Shown: positions 1 to 7,979, numbered from the stretch's first letter. The stretch is DNA of 22,246 nt from an uncultured Eubacterium sp. (GCA_900545725.1 URAI01000035.1:1-22246), one strand, 5' to 3'. Notes: a model not told the origin generated them from the sequence alone. Numbers and translations: made by a program.

Positions 1-390
1 CTGGTAAAGACGTATGACTGGAACGGTATGGGATATGAGGTGGTTGGTTTTGCGCAGAGCGGAGAGCAGGCGTTAAAGGTAATACGCGAAAAAAAACCAC
101 ACGTAGTGCTGACAGACATCAGGATGAAACAGATTTCCGGACTTATGGTAATGGAAGAAATCAAGAAAGAGAACCCGGAGTGTCAGTTCGTGGTATTAAG
201 TGCATACAGGGATTTTGAATATGCGAAGAAGGCATGTGATCTGGGGGCATTCGCATATCTTCTGAAGCCGATTGAAGATGAAAAATTACAGGCGACGATG
301 ACAGATGTCGGTAAAATCTGTGAAGATCAGATCAGAAATGAGGAAAAGTATGAAAAATCTCCTGCGCAAATTTTACATATTGTACACTAG
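1..390 (+). pseudogene. Response regulator receiver domain (YesN/AraC-type), cut at window start and lacking an output domain
   Basis: The frame is open from base 1, so the gene begins upstream. The visible part is most of a CheY-like receiver domain: the phospho-acceptor Asp lies in the LTDIRM motif, followed by the LSAYRDFEYAKKA and AYLLKPI segments typical of the YesN/AraC-type regulators that pair with membrane histidine kinases. After the receiver domain only about 25 residues remain before a stop. Full-length relatives continue for 100-400 residues to a C-terminal AraC helix-turn-helix. The last ten residues (SPAQILHIVH) look like unrelated read-through sequence, so I infer a deletion or rearrangement near base 360. 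Codons ending in C (GAC, AAC, ATC, TAC) are commoner than in the neighbouring genes. It could instead be a stand-alone receiver protein, but the odd tail argues against that. Confidence 0.7.
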
Positions 391-425
391 CCTGTTATGA
401 TAATTATACAGATGTGCGGCTTTTG

Positions 426-932
426 TTATTGTATAAGGTAGCCGTGTTCAGACAGTGCGGTTTCTACATCATCAAGAATCTGTTCAGAATAAGCGATTAC
501 GGTATGGTAGTGGATACCAGAGGTTATCCTGCATAGAGGTTCAGCGTTATCAGTCTGCATTTTTTTCTTAAATTTTAAAATGTCATTTCTTGAGTATATT
601 TCAAGTTGCGCGGTTATTCTTCCATATACCGGATGATTAATTGAAATATCGAGAATCTTTCCACCGGCATCAATTATAGTATTCATCTCATCTTCAAACT
701 GGCTTGACGGATGATTAACCTTAAATTCACGCATACAGTGTATAGGAGTGTTAATTATATAGCCCTTGTGGGTTGAGATGATATCAACATTATTAGCCCT
801 GATAAGAGCAATATCATTGACGATAACCTGACGGCTTACGCCAAGCTGTCTGGCAAGCTCAGAGCCTGATAACGGTCTGGAAGAGGAATTTATTATATTG
901 ATTATATTTTTGCGTCGTTCTTCGCCATTCAT
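426..932 (-). CDS. niaR: NiaR (YrxA/NadR-type) niacin-responsive transcriptional repressor, HTH_11 plus 3H domain
   Basis: This 168-residue protein has an N-terminal winged helix (residues about 5-55, with LSGSELARQLGVSRQVIVND) and a C-terminal 3H domain. In the family, the repressor binds nicotinic acid and shuts down NAD synthesis or niacin uptake genes. His74, Glu82, His141 and His143 match the spacing of the metal site known from the Thermotoga homologue TM1602. I chose the ATG at 932 because a GGAG lies nine bases upstream of it; an in-frame TTG at 947 is also possible but would place that GGAG inside the gene. It is the only minus-strand gene, runs convergently with the broken response regulator and divergently from the BofC-like gene. 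No NAD gene is adjacent, so its targets lie elsewhere. Confidence 0.9.
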   Translation of the reverse strand: MNGEERRKNIINIINSSSRPLSGSELARQLGVSRQVIVNDIALIRANNVDIISTHKGYIINTPIHCMREFKVNHPSSQFEDEMNTIIDAGGKILDISINHPVYGRITAQLEIYSRNDILKFKKKMQTDNAEPLCRITSGIHYHTVIAYSEQILDDVETALSEHGYLIQ

Positions 933-988
933 GCTATAAATCTCCAATCTTTATATTATTAATACGTTTTACACACTAATATCTTTAT

Positions 989-1017
989 ATTGTATTTCTA
1001 AAACTTCATAATTGCAA
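989..1017 (-). promoter_or_regulatory. Predicted sigma-A promoter of niaR
   Basis: On the minus strand TTGCAA (1012-1017) is followed after exactly 17 bases by TACAAT (989-994). This predicts a transcript start near 982 and a leader of about 50 bases before the niaR ATG. Just upstream on the same strand lies GACACCTGC (about 1030-1038), which could be an operator half-site, but no clear second half is visible. Confidence 0.5.
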
Positions 1018-1188
1018 GTAAAAATCTTTGCAGGTGTCCATGTTTTTTATTTTAATTGTATAAATATGTAAAAATGACAGATAATGATACATAAAAGGTC
1101 AGCTTTAATCTCGGTGGCAGATATGAAAAACTGTGCAGATTTTAAAATGTTTTTTAATAACAAAGCTGTCAATAAATTCAGGAGTGGT

Positions 1189-1758
1189 ATGAATATGATG
1201 TATGATAAAAATATCAGGGCATATAATAAAGCCTCAAATATTAAAAACAAAATGGATAATTCTTCTATTAAGGTGTGGATTGCGGCAGGTGTGATAATAT
1301 GTATAATAATTATGATATTTATAGGAATCTGGATAAATTATAAAAATATTAAGGACAAAAATAATATCACAAACTATGATGAAGATATAAATGCGGGACA
1401 TAACAATTATAATACAGGTACAGAAAATAATATTAATGCAGGTATTGAAGATATAAATACTGATGGAAAAGGTGTTGCAGCAAAAAATTATGAAAATGAT
1501 AGTGACAACATTAAAAAAACAGTAGAAAATGCAACAGATAGAGCCGGTATGACGGGAAACAGCCAGATGCAGGAGTTTTATCTTATTATAGAAAATTATA
1601 GAATTAATGTTTATTATAATGAAGACAGGCAGTTATATGATATTGCAGATATAAATGTATCAGAGCTTCCGACGGATATAAAGCAAAACCTTGAACAGGG
1701 GATTGTAATAAAAGGCGAGCAGGAATTATATGATTTCTTACAGACATATAGCAGCTGA
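1189..1758 (+). CDS. Membrane-anchored protein with BofC C-terminal-like domain
   Basis: The product has a short basic cytoplasmic N-terminus, one hydrophobic membrane segment (VWIAAGVIICIIIMIFIGIWI, coded around 1273-1335), a low-complexity Asn/Asp/Gly-rich linker of about 80 residues, and a folded C-terminal module of about 60 residues. That module (LIIENYRINVYYN ... ELYDFLQTYSS) resembles the BofC C-terminal domain that Lachnospiraceae carry in many small exported proteins. In Bacillus, BofC restrains the SpoIVB sporulation protease; I do not infer that role here. The start is uncertain. The open frame reaches back to ATG 1084, but AGGAG at 1180-1184 supports ATG 1189 or 1195. A gap of 123 bases separates it from the next gene, without a clear terminator. 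Confidence 0.6.
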   Translation: MNMMYDKNIRAYNKASNIKNKMDNSSIKVWIAAGVIICIIIMIFIGIWINYKNIKDKNNITNYDEDINAGHNNYNTGTENNINAGIEDINTDGKGVAAKNYENDSDNIKKTVENATDRAGMTGNSQMQEFYLIIENYRINVYYNEDRQLYDIADINVSELPTDIKQNLEQGIVIKGEQELYDFLQTYSS

Positions 1759-1881
1759 AGATAATTACAACGGCTTGAGAATTAGCAATGCATAATGTAT
1801 AATATTTATATTGATATTTACTTTGTAATTATAACAAATAAATATCTATAGTATAGAATAAAACAGAAAGAGAATGAGTAA

Positions 1882-3402
1882 TTGAAAAGTAATTATAAAA
1901 TCAGAGAAATTAACAGTAAGAATAAAGGTAGGAAAACTAATAGTAAGAATAAAGGTAATAATACGAGTGATAATAAAAATAAGAATAAAGTCAACAATAA
2001 TAAGAGTAATAATAAGAGCAATAATAAAAAAAATAAATACCTTACCTATGACTGTGTGGTGATAGGTGGTGGAGCAGCAGGCATGATGGCGGCGATAACG
2101 GCAGCAGGCAAAGGGATCAGCGTATTAATTATTGAGCATACATCAAGGCTTGGCAGTAAGCTTTTACAGACAGGAAATGGTAAATGTAATTATACTAATC
2201 TGGATATGTCGGAATATAAATTCCAGAATGAAGATAAAACCTTTGTTAAAGAGGTGTTGAATCATTATGGTGTTGGTGATGTCCTTAGCTTTTTTGAAAA
2301 AATAGGAGTATATAATAAATCAAAAAATGGCTATATTTATCCTCATTCAGAAACGGCTGCCTCTTTACAGGAAGCATTAAGGCTTGAAGTTGACAGAAAT
2401 AATATACATGTATTATATAATTTTAACACGGAACAAATTGACTTTATTAGTCAGAATAAAGAAATGTCAGTAAATATATCATTTCATGGGCATGATGGAA
2501 AAGATAAAGGGCATAAAAAGGAACAAAAAAGCTCTGATTTTGTAATAAAAGGAATACAGGAAATTATACATGATGATATAACAGAGGAGCAGAAGATTAC
2601 AATTAAAGCAGCAACAGTTATTCTTGCGACAGGGTCAATGGCATCGCCTAAGACGGGTTCTGATGGTTCGGGATATGATTATGCGAGGATGCTTGGACAT
2701 ACCATAAAGACACCACTTCCTGCACTTGTACAGCTAATATCAGATAGTAATTTATGTAAGATTATGGCAGGTGTAAGAAGTACCGGTAAAGTGGATATAA
2801 TAAGCGATGGTAATGTTATTGCATCTGATATGGGAGAAATACAGTATACAGATTATGGAATATCGGGAATACCGGTATTTCAGGTAAGCAGATATGCAGT
2901 AGAAAAGATATATAATGATGGTAGTGTTACAGCAAGGATAGATATGCTTCCAGATTATGATATTAAGAATTTATATGAAATGACAAAAAAGCGCCTTGAA
3001 TATGATAATGACAAGACTATTGAACAGTTCTTTGCAGGACTTCTCAATAGAAAACTTGTATGTGCCGTTGCCAAGTATTGTGAAATAAATAATAATGATA
3101 AAATGAATTCAATAAACTATATGAATATTGAAAAGCTGTTGAAAGCATTTAAACAATTTAGTATACATATTACAGGATATAAGGATTATGCCAATGCACA
3201 GGTGTGCCAGGGGGGAATTAACCTTAATGAGATTGATGCAAAGACAATGCAGTCAAAGCTTGTGCCGGGACTGTATTTTGCGGGAGAGGTGACGGACGTT
3301 GATGGCATGTGTGGCGGATATAATCTTCAATGGGCATGGAGCAGCGGTTATGTGGCAGGAGAAAGTGCAGCCTGCACAGTTAAGAAGAATGTTACTTTGT
3401 AA
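1882..3402 (+). CDS. HI0933/YhiN (BaiN/aminoacetone oxidase)-family FAD-binding oxidoreductase
   Basis: A 506-residue flavoprotein of the HI0933 family (YhiN/BaiN type). The FAD-binding Rossmann motif GGGAAG is at residues 62-67, followed by the family signature LLQTGNGKCNYTN. The C-terminal end has AGEVTDVDGMCGGYNLQWAWSSG, which closes the FAD site. Substrates of the family are mostly unknown; BaiN has been linked to bile acid reduction and others to aminoacetone oxidation, so I give no specific reaction. The first ~52 residues are almost only Asn, Lys and Ser and are not part of the family fold. The only available start before the domain is TTG 1882, preceded by an A/G-rich Shine-Dalgarno-like stretch; the stop of a three-codon ATG frame (1874-1885) overlaps it. 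A Lys-rich insertion also occurs near residues 205-225. Confidence 0.88.
   Translation: MKSNYKIREINSKNKGRKTNSKNKGNNTSDNKNKNKVNNNKSNNKSNNKKNKYLTYDCVVIGGGAAGMMAAITAAGKGISVLIIEHTSRLGSKLLQTGNGKCNYTNLDMSEYKFQNEDKTFVKEVLNHYGVGDVLSFFEKIGVYNKSKNGYIYPHSETAASLQEALRLEVDRNNIHVLYNFNTEQIDFISQNKEMSVNISFHGHDGKDKGHKKEQKSSDFVIKGIQEIIHDDITEEQKITIKAATVILATGSMASPKTGSDGSGYDYARMLGHTIKTPLPALVQLISDSNLCKIMAGVRSTGKVDIISDGNVIASDMGEIQYTDYGISGIPVFQVSRYAVEKIYNDGSVTARIDMLPDYDIKNLYEMTKKRLEYDNDKTIEQFFAGLLNRKLVCAVAKYCEINNNDKMNSINYMNIEKLLKAFKQFSIHITGYKDYANAQVCQGGINLNEIDAKTMQSKLVPGLYFAGEVTDVDGMCGGYNLQWAWSSGYVAGESAACTVKKNVTL
1915..2037 (+). repeat. In-gene A-rich trinucleotide and 27-bp repeat coding the Asn/Lys tail
   Basis: A 16-base word AGTAAGAATAAAGGTA occurs at 1915 and again at 1942 (period 27). 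It is followed by runs of AAT/AAG/AGT triplets up to about 2037. C is almost absent. The stretch codes the low-complexity N-terminus of the HI0933-family protein and looks like replication-slippage expansion. Confidence 0.75.
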
Positions 3403-3433
3403 AATTATAAATTAAGAGAAAGGCATTTACAGG

Positions 3434-5155
3434 ATGTTAAGAGTTAATCAGATAAAGTTAAAATATAATCATTCAGACCATGAACTTGACAGGGCAGTAC
3501 ATAAGGCGTTAAGGCTTGCCAAAAATGAAATCTGTGAATATGCAATTTTTAAAAAATCCATAGATTCAAGGCATAAGCCGGATATATATGCTGTGTACAG
3601 TGTAGACATAACAGATGTATACGTTGCTGATAAAAATAAACATAAAGATGGTTCAATGTCAGATGGTAAAATATCCGAGAGGATATCTGCATCAGAAAAA
3701 AGTACGTTAAATAATAGACAAAGAAAAATATCCGAAGATATTATTATAAAAAGAGCTAAGAATAAAAATATTGTTAAAGTTAAGGATATAAGGTACGAAT
3801 TTCCTGTAACAAAGATTCAAAAAGATATAAAAGAGGAAGACAGACCTGTAGTTATTGGATTTGGTCCGGCGGGAATGTTTGCGGCATTAAAGCTTGCCAG
3901 GGCGGGGCTTAGACCAGTCGTATATGAAAGAGGTCAGAGTATCGCAGACAGAAAAAAGACAGTAGATATATTCTGGAATGGCGGGGTACTTGATACTGAG
4001 TCGAATGTACAGTTTGGTGAAGGCGGTGCAGGTACATTTTCAGATGGTAAACTTAATACTGTAATTAAAGACCCGACAGGAAGGATAAGGGAGGTCTTAA
4101 GAACATTTGTTGAATACGGAGCAGATGGCTCTATTATGTATATTAACAAGCCGCATATAGGTACGGATGTACTGGCAGTTATAGTAAAAAATATGCGGGA
4201 AGAGATAATAAGACTTGGCGGAGAGGTAGTATTTAACAGCCGTCTTGATGACATAACAGTTGATAACGGTAAGATTACTAATGTTGTCATTAAAAATACA
4301 AAAACGGGAAGAGTTATAACAAGACCTTGCAAGAACGTGTGCTTATCAATAGGACACAGTGCGAGAGATACATTTTATATGCTTAAGGACAGAGGCTTTA
4401 ACATGCAGGCAAAATCTTTTGCAGTGGGAATGAGACTTGAGCATCCGCAGGAATTTATTAACTATAATGCATATATGGGCGCACCGTACAGGCTTCCTGC
4501 AGCTGATTATAAAGTGACATATCAGACACAGTCAGGAAGAGGAGTATATTCATTCTGTATGTGTCCGGGGGGATATGTTGTCAACGCTTCTTCAGAAAAT
4601 GGCATGACTGCTGTAAATGGCATGAGTTATTCAGGCAGAGATGGTAAAAATGCCAATAGTGCAATTATAGTGACGGTTACTCCCAACGATTTTGGAGAGG
4701 GTGTGCTTGCAGGTGTTGAATATCAGCGTAGGCTGGAGAAGCATGCATACAGGGAAGGACAGGGAAATATTCCTGTACAGCTTGTTTCTGACTTTAAGCT
4801 TAACAGAGTGTCAACAGGTTTTGGAAAGGTTGTGCCACAGATAAAGGGTAAATATACATTTGGCAATATGAATAATGTGCTTGGAGTTAAGCTGTGTGAG
4901 GCAATAAAGGAAGCAATGGCAGGCTTTGACCACAAAATAAAAGGCTTTGATATGGAAGACGCTGTATTTTCAGGAGTGGAGAGCCGTACTTCAAGTCCTG
5001 TAAGGATTGTAAGAAATGAACTGCTGGAGTCAGATATAAGCGGAGTATTTCCTTGTGGGGAGGGGGCAGGATATGCAGGAGGAATAACTTCGGCAGCGGT
5101 TGATGGAATTAAAGTTGCAGAAAAAATAGCACAAAAGATAAGTGCAGGAATATAG
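3434..5155 (+). CDS. FAD-dependent dehydrogenase of the COG2509 family
   Basis: A 573-residue protein. An N-terminal ferredoxin-like region of about 130 residues is interrupted by a Lys/Ser-rich insertion (about residues 65-115). The dinucleotide-binding motif GFGPAGMFAALKLARAGL starts near residue 142. The NVQFGEGGAGTFSDGKLNT segment and the C-terminal GEGAGYAGGITSAAVDG are hallmarks of the uncharacterised COG2509 FAD-dependent dehydrogenases. The biochemical role is not established for the family. ATG 3434 follows GAGAAAGG about 11 bases upstream. It lies 31 bases after the other flavoprotein gene and is probably co-transcribed. The 3' end of the gene lies in the first copy of a duplicated 40-bp sequence. 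Confidence 0.85.
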   Translation: MLRVNQIKLKYNHSDHELDRAVHKALRLAKNEICEYAIFKKSIDSRHKPDIYAVYSVDITDVYVADKNKHKDGSMSDGKISERISASEKSTLNNRQRKISEDIIIKRAKNKNIVKVKDIRYEFPVTKIQKDIKEEDRPVVIGFGPAGMFAALKLARAGLRPVVYERGQSIADRKKTVDIFWNGGVLDTESNVQFGEGGAGTFSDGKLNTVIKDPTGRIREVLRTFVEYGADGSIMYINKPHIGTDVLAVIVKNMREEIIRLGGEVVFNSRLDDITVDNGKITNVVIKNTKTGRVITRPCKNVCLSIGHSARDTFYMLKDRGFNMQAKSFAVGMRLEHPQEFINYNAYMGAPYRLPAADYKVTYQTQSGRGVYSFCMCPGGYVVNASSENGMTAVNGMSYSGRDGKNANSAIIVTVTPNDFGEGVLAGVEYQRRLEKHAYREGQGNIPVQLVSDFKLNRVSTGFGKVVPQIKGKYTFGNMNNVLGVKLCEAIKEAMAGFDHKIKGFDMEDAVFSGVESRTSSPVRIVRNELLESDISGVFPCGEGAGYAGGITSAAVDGIKVAEKIAQKISAGI

Positions 5156-5250
5156 AAAGTATATTGTTAAAATGTATTGAAAAGAATCCAAAAGAACGTA
5201 GAGAAAAGTTTGGAATATAGAAAATATACTGCTAAAATACATTGAAAGGC
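5147..5250 (+). repeat. Direct repeat of ~40 bp spanning a gene end (offset 65 bp)
   Basis: GGAATATAGAAA begins at 5147, where it overlaps the last codons and stop of the COG2509 gene, and again at 5212. About 38 bases match in each copy with a few transitions (AGTATATTGTTAAAATGTAT against AATATACTGCTAAAATACAT). A shorter pair, TGTGCAGGTT, follows at about 5276 and 5297. Confidence 0.65.
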
Positions 5251-5315
5251 GTGAAGAGTTAAAGCAAAATCATTGTGCAGGTTCATACGAAATTACTGTG
5301 CAGGTTTATTACTGC

Positions 5316-5344
5316 GTGACAAATTATTATATATAGTGTAAAAT
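5316..5344 (+). promoter_or_regulatory. Predicted sigma-A promoter upstream of proB
   Basis: GTGACA (5316-5321) and TAAAAT (5339-5344) are separated by 17 bases, giving five of six matches to each consensus box. The predicted start is about 70 bases ahead of the proB ATG. The region holds no T-box antiterminator motif (no AGGGTGG element), so proline tRNA control is not indicated. Confidence 0.5.
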
Positions 5345-5423
5345 AATTATTTATATGGGAAATGTAAGTCAGTAATACGGTGTGATATAACAGATTTAAA
5401 AATGCTAATATGTGGAGGCTGAA

Positions 5424-6272
5424 ATGAGTACTATCAGGGAATTATTAAAGGATAAGAAAAGAATAGTAATTAAGATTGGTTCATCATCTCTTATGCATGA
5501 GAATACAGAGAAACTTAACCTTATGAAGATAGAAAAACTGGTAAGGATTCTTGTAGATATCAAGAATTCCGGAAAAGAGGTAATACTTGTATCATCAGGA
5601 GCCATTGCAGTGGGGAAGAGTACGATAGGATTGCATAACAGACCGGATGGTCTTCCGGTAAAACAGGCGTGTGCAGCTATAGGACAGGCAAAGCTTATGA
5701 TGGTATACCAGAAGATATTTGCAGAATATAGCACAATAGCAGCACAGGTTTTATTAACTAAGAATACTGTTCTTAATGATGTAAGCCGCAAGAATGTAGA
5801 GAATACATTTAACGAGTTGTTGCAGCTGGGTGTCGTTCCTATAGTTAATGAGAATGATTCTGTATCTACATATGAGATTGAACAGGTACAGACATTCGGG
5901 GATAATGACAGATTGTCAGCAATAGTTGCATCAATTCTTGAAGCCGATTTACTTATTCTGTTGTCAGATATAGATGGAATGTATACAGATGATCCTAATA
6001 AGAATCCTGAGGCAAGATTTATAAGTCAGGTTGATAATATAGATGAGAAGCTTGAAAATATGGGTAAAGCAAGTTCAGGAAGTGGTGTTGGAACGGGCGG
6101 CATGGCGGCTAAGATAGCGGCAGCCAAGATAGCAACAGCATCAGGTGCGGATATGGTAATTACAAATGGCAATAATGTAGAAAATATTGTATCAGTAATA
6201 GCTGGAAAAGATACAGGAACATTATTTTTAAATCATAAATCGCAGGATTTCGATCTTATGAAATGGTTGTAG
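5424..6272 (+). CDS. proB: Glutamate 5-kinase, short form without PUA domain
   Basis: This is the first enzyme of proline synthesis: it phosphorylates glutamate to gamma-glutamyl phosphate with ATP in the cytoplasm. The 282-residue protein is a single amino-acid-kinase domain. It starts with RIVIKIGSSSL (Lys17), has VLVSSGAIAVG-type and NENDSVS segments, FGDNDRLSAIVA, and the nucleotide-site loop LLSDIDGMYTDDPN. The C-terminal PUA domain of the 367-residue E. coli enzyme is absent, a common variant in Firmicutes. ATG 5424 is supported by GGAGG at 5414-5418; a GTG at 5412 in frame would swallow that site. The usual partner proA, which makes the semialdehyde, is not next to it; the following gene is of unknown function. 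Confidence 0.95.
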   Translation: MSTIRELLKDKKRIVIKIGSSSLMHENTEKLNLMKIEKLVRILVDIKNSGKEVILVSSGAIAVGKSTIGLHNRPDGLPVKQACAAIGQAKLMMVYQKIFAEYSTIAAQVLLTKNTVLNDVSRKNVENTFNELLQLGVVPIVNENDSVSTYEIEQVQTFGDNDRLSAIVASILEADLLILLSDIDGMYTDDPNKNPEARFISQVDNIDEKLENMGKASSGSGVGTGGMAAKIAAAKIATASGADMVITNGNNVENIVSVIAGKDTGTLFLNHKSQDFDLMKWL

Positions 6273-6323
6273 TATAGTCGTGGCATAAAACAAGATACAT
6301 GCACAAAGCTTAAGGAGGACTTA

Positions 6324-7526
6324 ATGGATATAAAGCTTGTTAAGAATATTGAGGATGGAATATATTCGCCTATCAATAGAGAGGTTATGCTGCAGACAGT
6401 TGAAGATTCCTATCAGCTCGAAAGTTATAGTGGTAAGAAGATGTATATACTTAATGCTGTAACTAATGAAAGATTCGAGATACTTCCAGAAATTAGAAAA
6501 TATAATATGGCCGAGATTACATATGCATCATATGAACATGATTATATTGTATTTACATCAGCACAGTATATTGATGATAATAATATCCAGATTATATTTT
6601 ATAAATATAATATAGACAGTAATGATGCGATGATAATTAAGACTGTGGATGTTTCACTGGCCAGTCTTCAGACAGAGCTTGCATTTAAAATATTTGTGCT
6701 GGATGAGAATTTTGTTATATTTGAGATGGTCAGGTATAATAATCCGGCAGGCTTTGGACCGGCACTTATAAGCAGGGGACTTGGTGAACATGAGATGTGG
6801 CTGTATAGTATCGAAGCTGATGAGCAGATGCAGATTAAGGACTGTCAGATTGCTGTTTCGGGTATTGATAAGATAATCCCTTTACATGGCAATATATGTG
6901 CAATTAAGCTTGGAAGTGCAGTTCTTGAGGAAGAGGTTAAAAAGGAACAACATTTTGATAATCAGTACGAGGAACTGATAGGGCTTATAAATGTAAAACA
7001 GTTTATATCAGATTTAAAACTTAATCAGGAAAATGTATATATAGATGTTCTTGACAAATGTGACGAAAATGCGACATTTCCATATATGATACAGTATGGC
7101 AGTGAGCTTGTATATTCAAGAGTTGATGTTAAGAAGCGCATTGAAGAGGTTATTATATATGATTATGAAAATAAAATAAAAAAGGTAAGATTAAACAGTG
7201 ATATTTTAAAGGTATCTGATCTTAGCCATACATATATATTAGATGATATACCTTGTGTGGTCAGGTCATCAGAAGAGGCAACGGAGATTATCAATCTTAA
7301 TACACAAAAGATTGAACTGGTGCTGGATTCTAAAGTAAGAGTTGAATATATTCTGGGAGACCTGATTGTTACGCAGAGAAAGACTGACAGGAAGCTGCTT
7401 AAGAAGAACACATATTATATAGATGTATTTGTATATCCCGATATGGATAATCCAATATTTTCTACTAAAGGTAAATATAAAGGATGCATAGAATACTTTG
7501 ATGACCTTATAATATTTACAAATTAA
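6324..7526 (+). CDS. Uncharacterised 400-residue cytoplasmic protein, possibly beta-propeller-like
   Basis: I do not recognise a named family. The protein has no signal peptide or membrane segment, and is acidic and rich in Ile, Tyr and Asn. It contains recurring short beta-like blocks of the form YxLNxxTNxxFEI, FYKYNIDSND, WLYSIEADEQ, IIYDYENKIKKV and IINLNTQKIEL. Their spacing of roughly 40-60 residues suggests a repeat fold such as a beta-propeller; this is inference only. ATG 6324 has a near-ideal AAGGAGG six bases upstream, so it is well translated. It lies 51 bases after proB and before the structured repeat element that precedes the DUF896 gene, probably in one transcript. Confidence 0.8.
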   Translation: MDIKLVKNIEDGIYSPINREVMLQTVEDSYQLESYSGKKMYILNAVTNERFEILPEIRKYNMAEITYASYEHDYIVFTSAQYIDDNNIQIIFYKYNIDSNDAMIIKTVDVSLASLQTELAFKIFVLDENFVIFEMVRYNNPAGFGPALISRGLGEHEMWLYSIEADEQMQIKDCQIAVSGIDKIIPLHGNICAIKLGSAVLEEEVKKEQHFDNQYEELIGLINVKQFISDLKLNQENVYIDVLDKCDENATFPYMIQYGSELVYSRVDVKKRIEEVIIYDYENKIKKVRLNSDILKVSDLSHTYILDDIPCVVRSSEEATEIINLNTQKIELVLDSKVRVEYILGDLIVTQRKTDRKLLKKNTYYIDVFVYPDMDNPIFSTKGKYKGCIEYFDDLIIFTN

Positions 7527-7554
7527 GAAATGGATATAGCAATAAAATTACTTA

Positions 7555-7715
7555 CGGAATGGAGATTAGTGTGAAAAATAAGCTCGATAGCTTATTTTTT
7601 CACACGGCTGTTTGTGCCGCAGGCGTCACAAACAGCCTTTATCGCAGAGCCAAATCTGACATTTGGCTCGCGGTTCCTCCGGCATTAAAATGCCTGCGGA
7701 ATGGAGATTAGTGTG
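7555..7715 (+). repeat. Four-stem-loop structured repeat element, copy A, bounded by a 19-bp direct repeat
   Basis: CGGAATGGAGATTAGTGTG occurs exactly at 7555-7573 and 7697-7715, and each copy contains a GGAG and a GTG. Between them lie four adjacent hairpins. Stem 1 pairs GTGTGAAAAATAAGCT (7569-7584) with 7589-7605, one T bulged. Stem 2 pairs GGCTGTTTGTG (7606-7616) with 7627-7637. Stem 3 pairs CGC-A-GAGCCAAAT (7643-7655) with ATTTGGCTCGCG (7661-7672), the A bulged. Stem 4 pairs TTCC..GGCAT (7674-7685) with ATGCC..GGAA (7690-7701). The right repeat supplies the ribosome binding site and GTG start of the DUF896 gene. The element shares layout with copy B before mutL. It is probably a small non-autonomous mobile repeat or a conserved structured leader. 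Confidence 0.8.
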
Positions 7716-7979
7716 GTTACGGATAAGACAATTGAAAGAATTAATGAATTATATAGAAAGTCTAAGGCGGAGGGGCTTACTTCGGCTGAAGCAGCAGAAC
7801 AACAGAAATTGAGAGCTGAATATATTGCAGCATTCAGAAAGAATCTCAGAGGACAGCTTGATTCAATAAAGATACAAAATCCCGATGGCTCGATTATAAG
7901 TGTGAAGGAAAGACATGAGGCAAAGATGCAAGCTCAGGCAGAAGCTCAGATGAATGAAGCATTAAAAAATGGCAATTAA
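7713..7979 (+). CDS. DUF896 (UPF0291, YnzC-like) small protein
   Basis: The 88-residue product matches the DUF896/YnzC family: TDKTIERINELYRKSKAEGLT, then EQQKLRAEYIAAFRKNLRGQLDSI and a short Ala/Gln/Glu-rich helical tail. B. subtilis YnzC folds as a helical hairpin and is linked to the SOS operon yneA-yneB-ynzC, but the molecular role is unknown. I prefer GTG 7713, which follows GGAG (7703-7706) by six bases and gives the usual family N-terminus; the upstream ATG 7701 overlaps that ribosome binding site. The start codon is the last three bases of the 19-bp repeat that ends element A. Confidence 0.88.
   Translation: MVTDKTIERINELYRKSKAEGLTSAEAAEQQKLRAEYIAAFRKNLRGQLDSIKIQNPDGSIISVKERHEAKMQAQAEAQMNEALKNGN

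Noticed and set aside
1028..1064. Promoter for the BofC-like gene (TTGCAG ... TATAAA)
   Set aside because: The spacing is about 25 bases, too long for a sigma-A promoter.
5160..5423. T-box or other riboswitch upstream of proB
   Set aside because: No T-box sequence or specifier-stem pattern is visible; the gap is explained by duplication and a promoter.
7571..7711. 46-codon gene inside element A
   Set aside because: The equivalent frame in copy B is shifted by one base and stopped by TGA, so the protein is not conserved; treated as part of the structured element.
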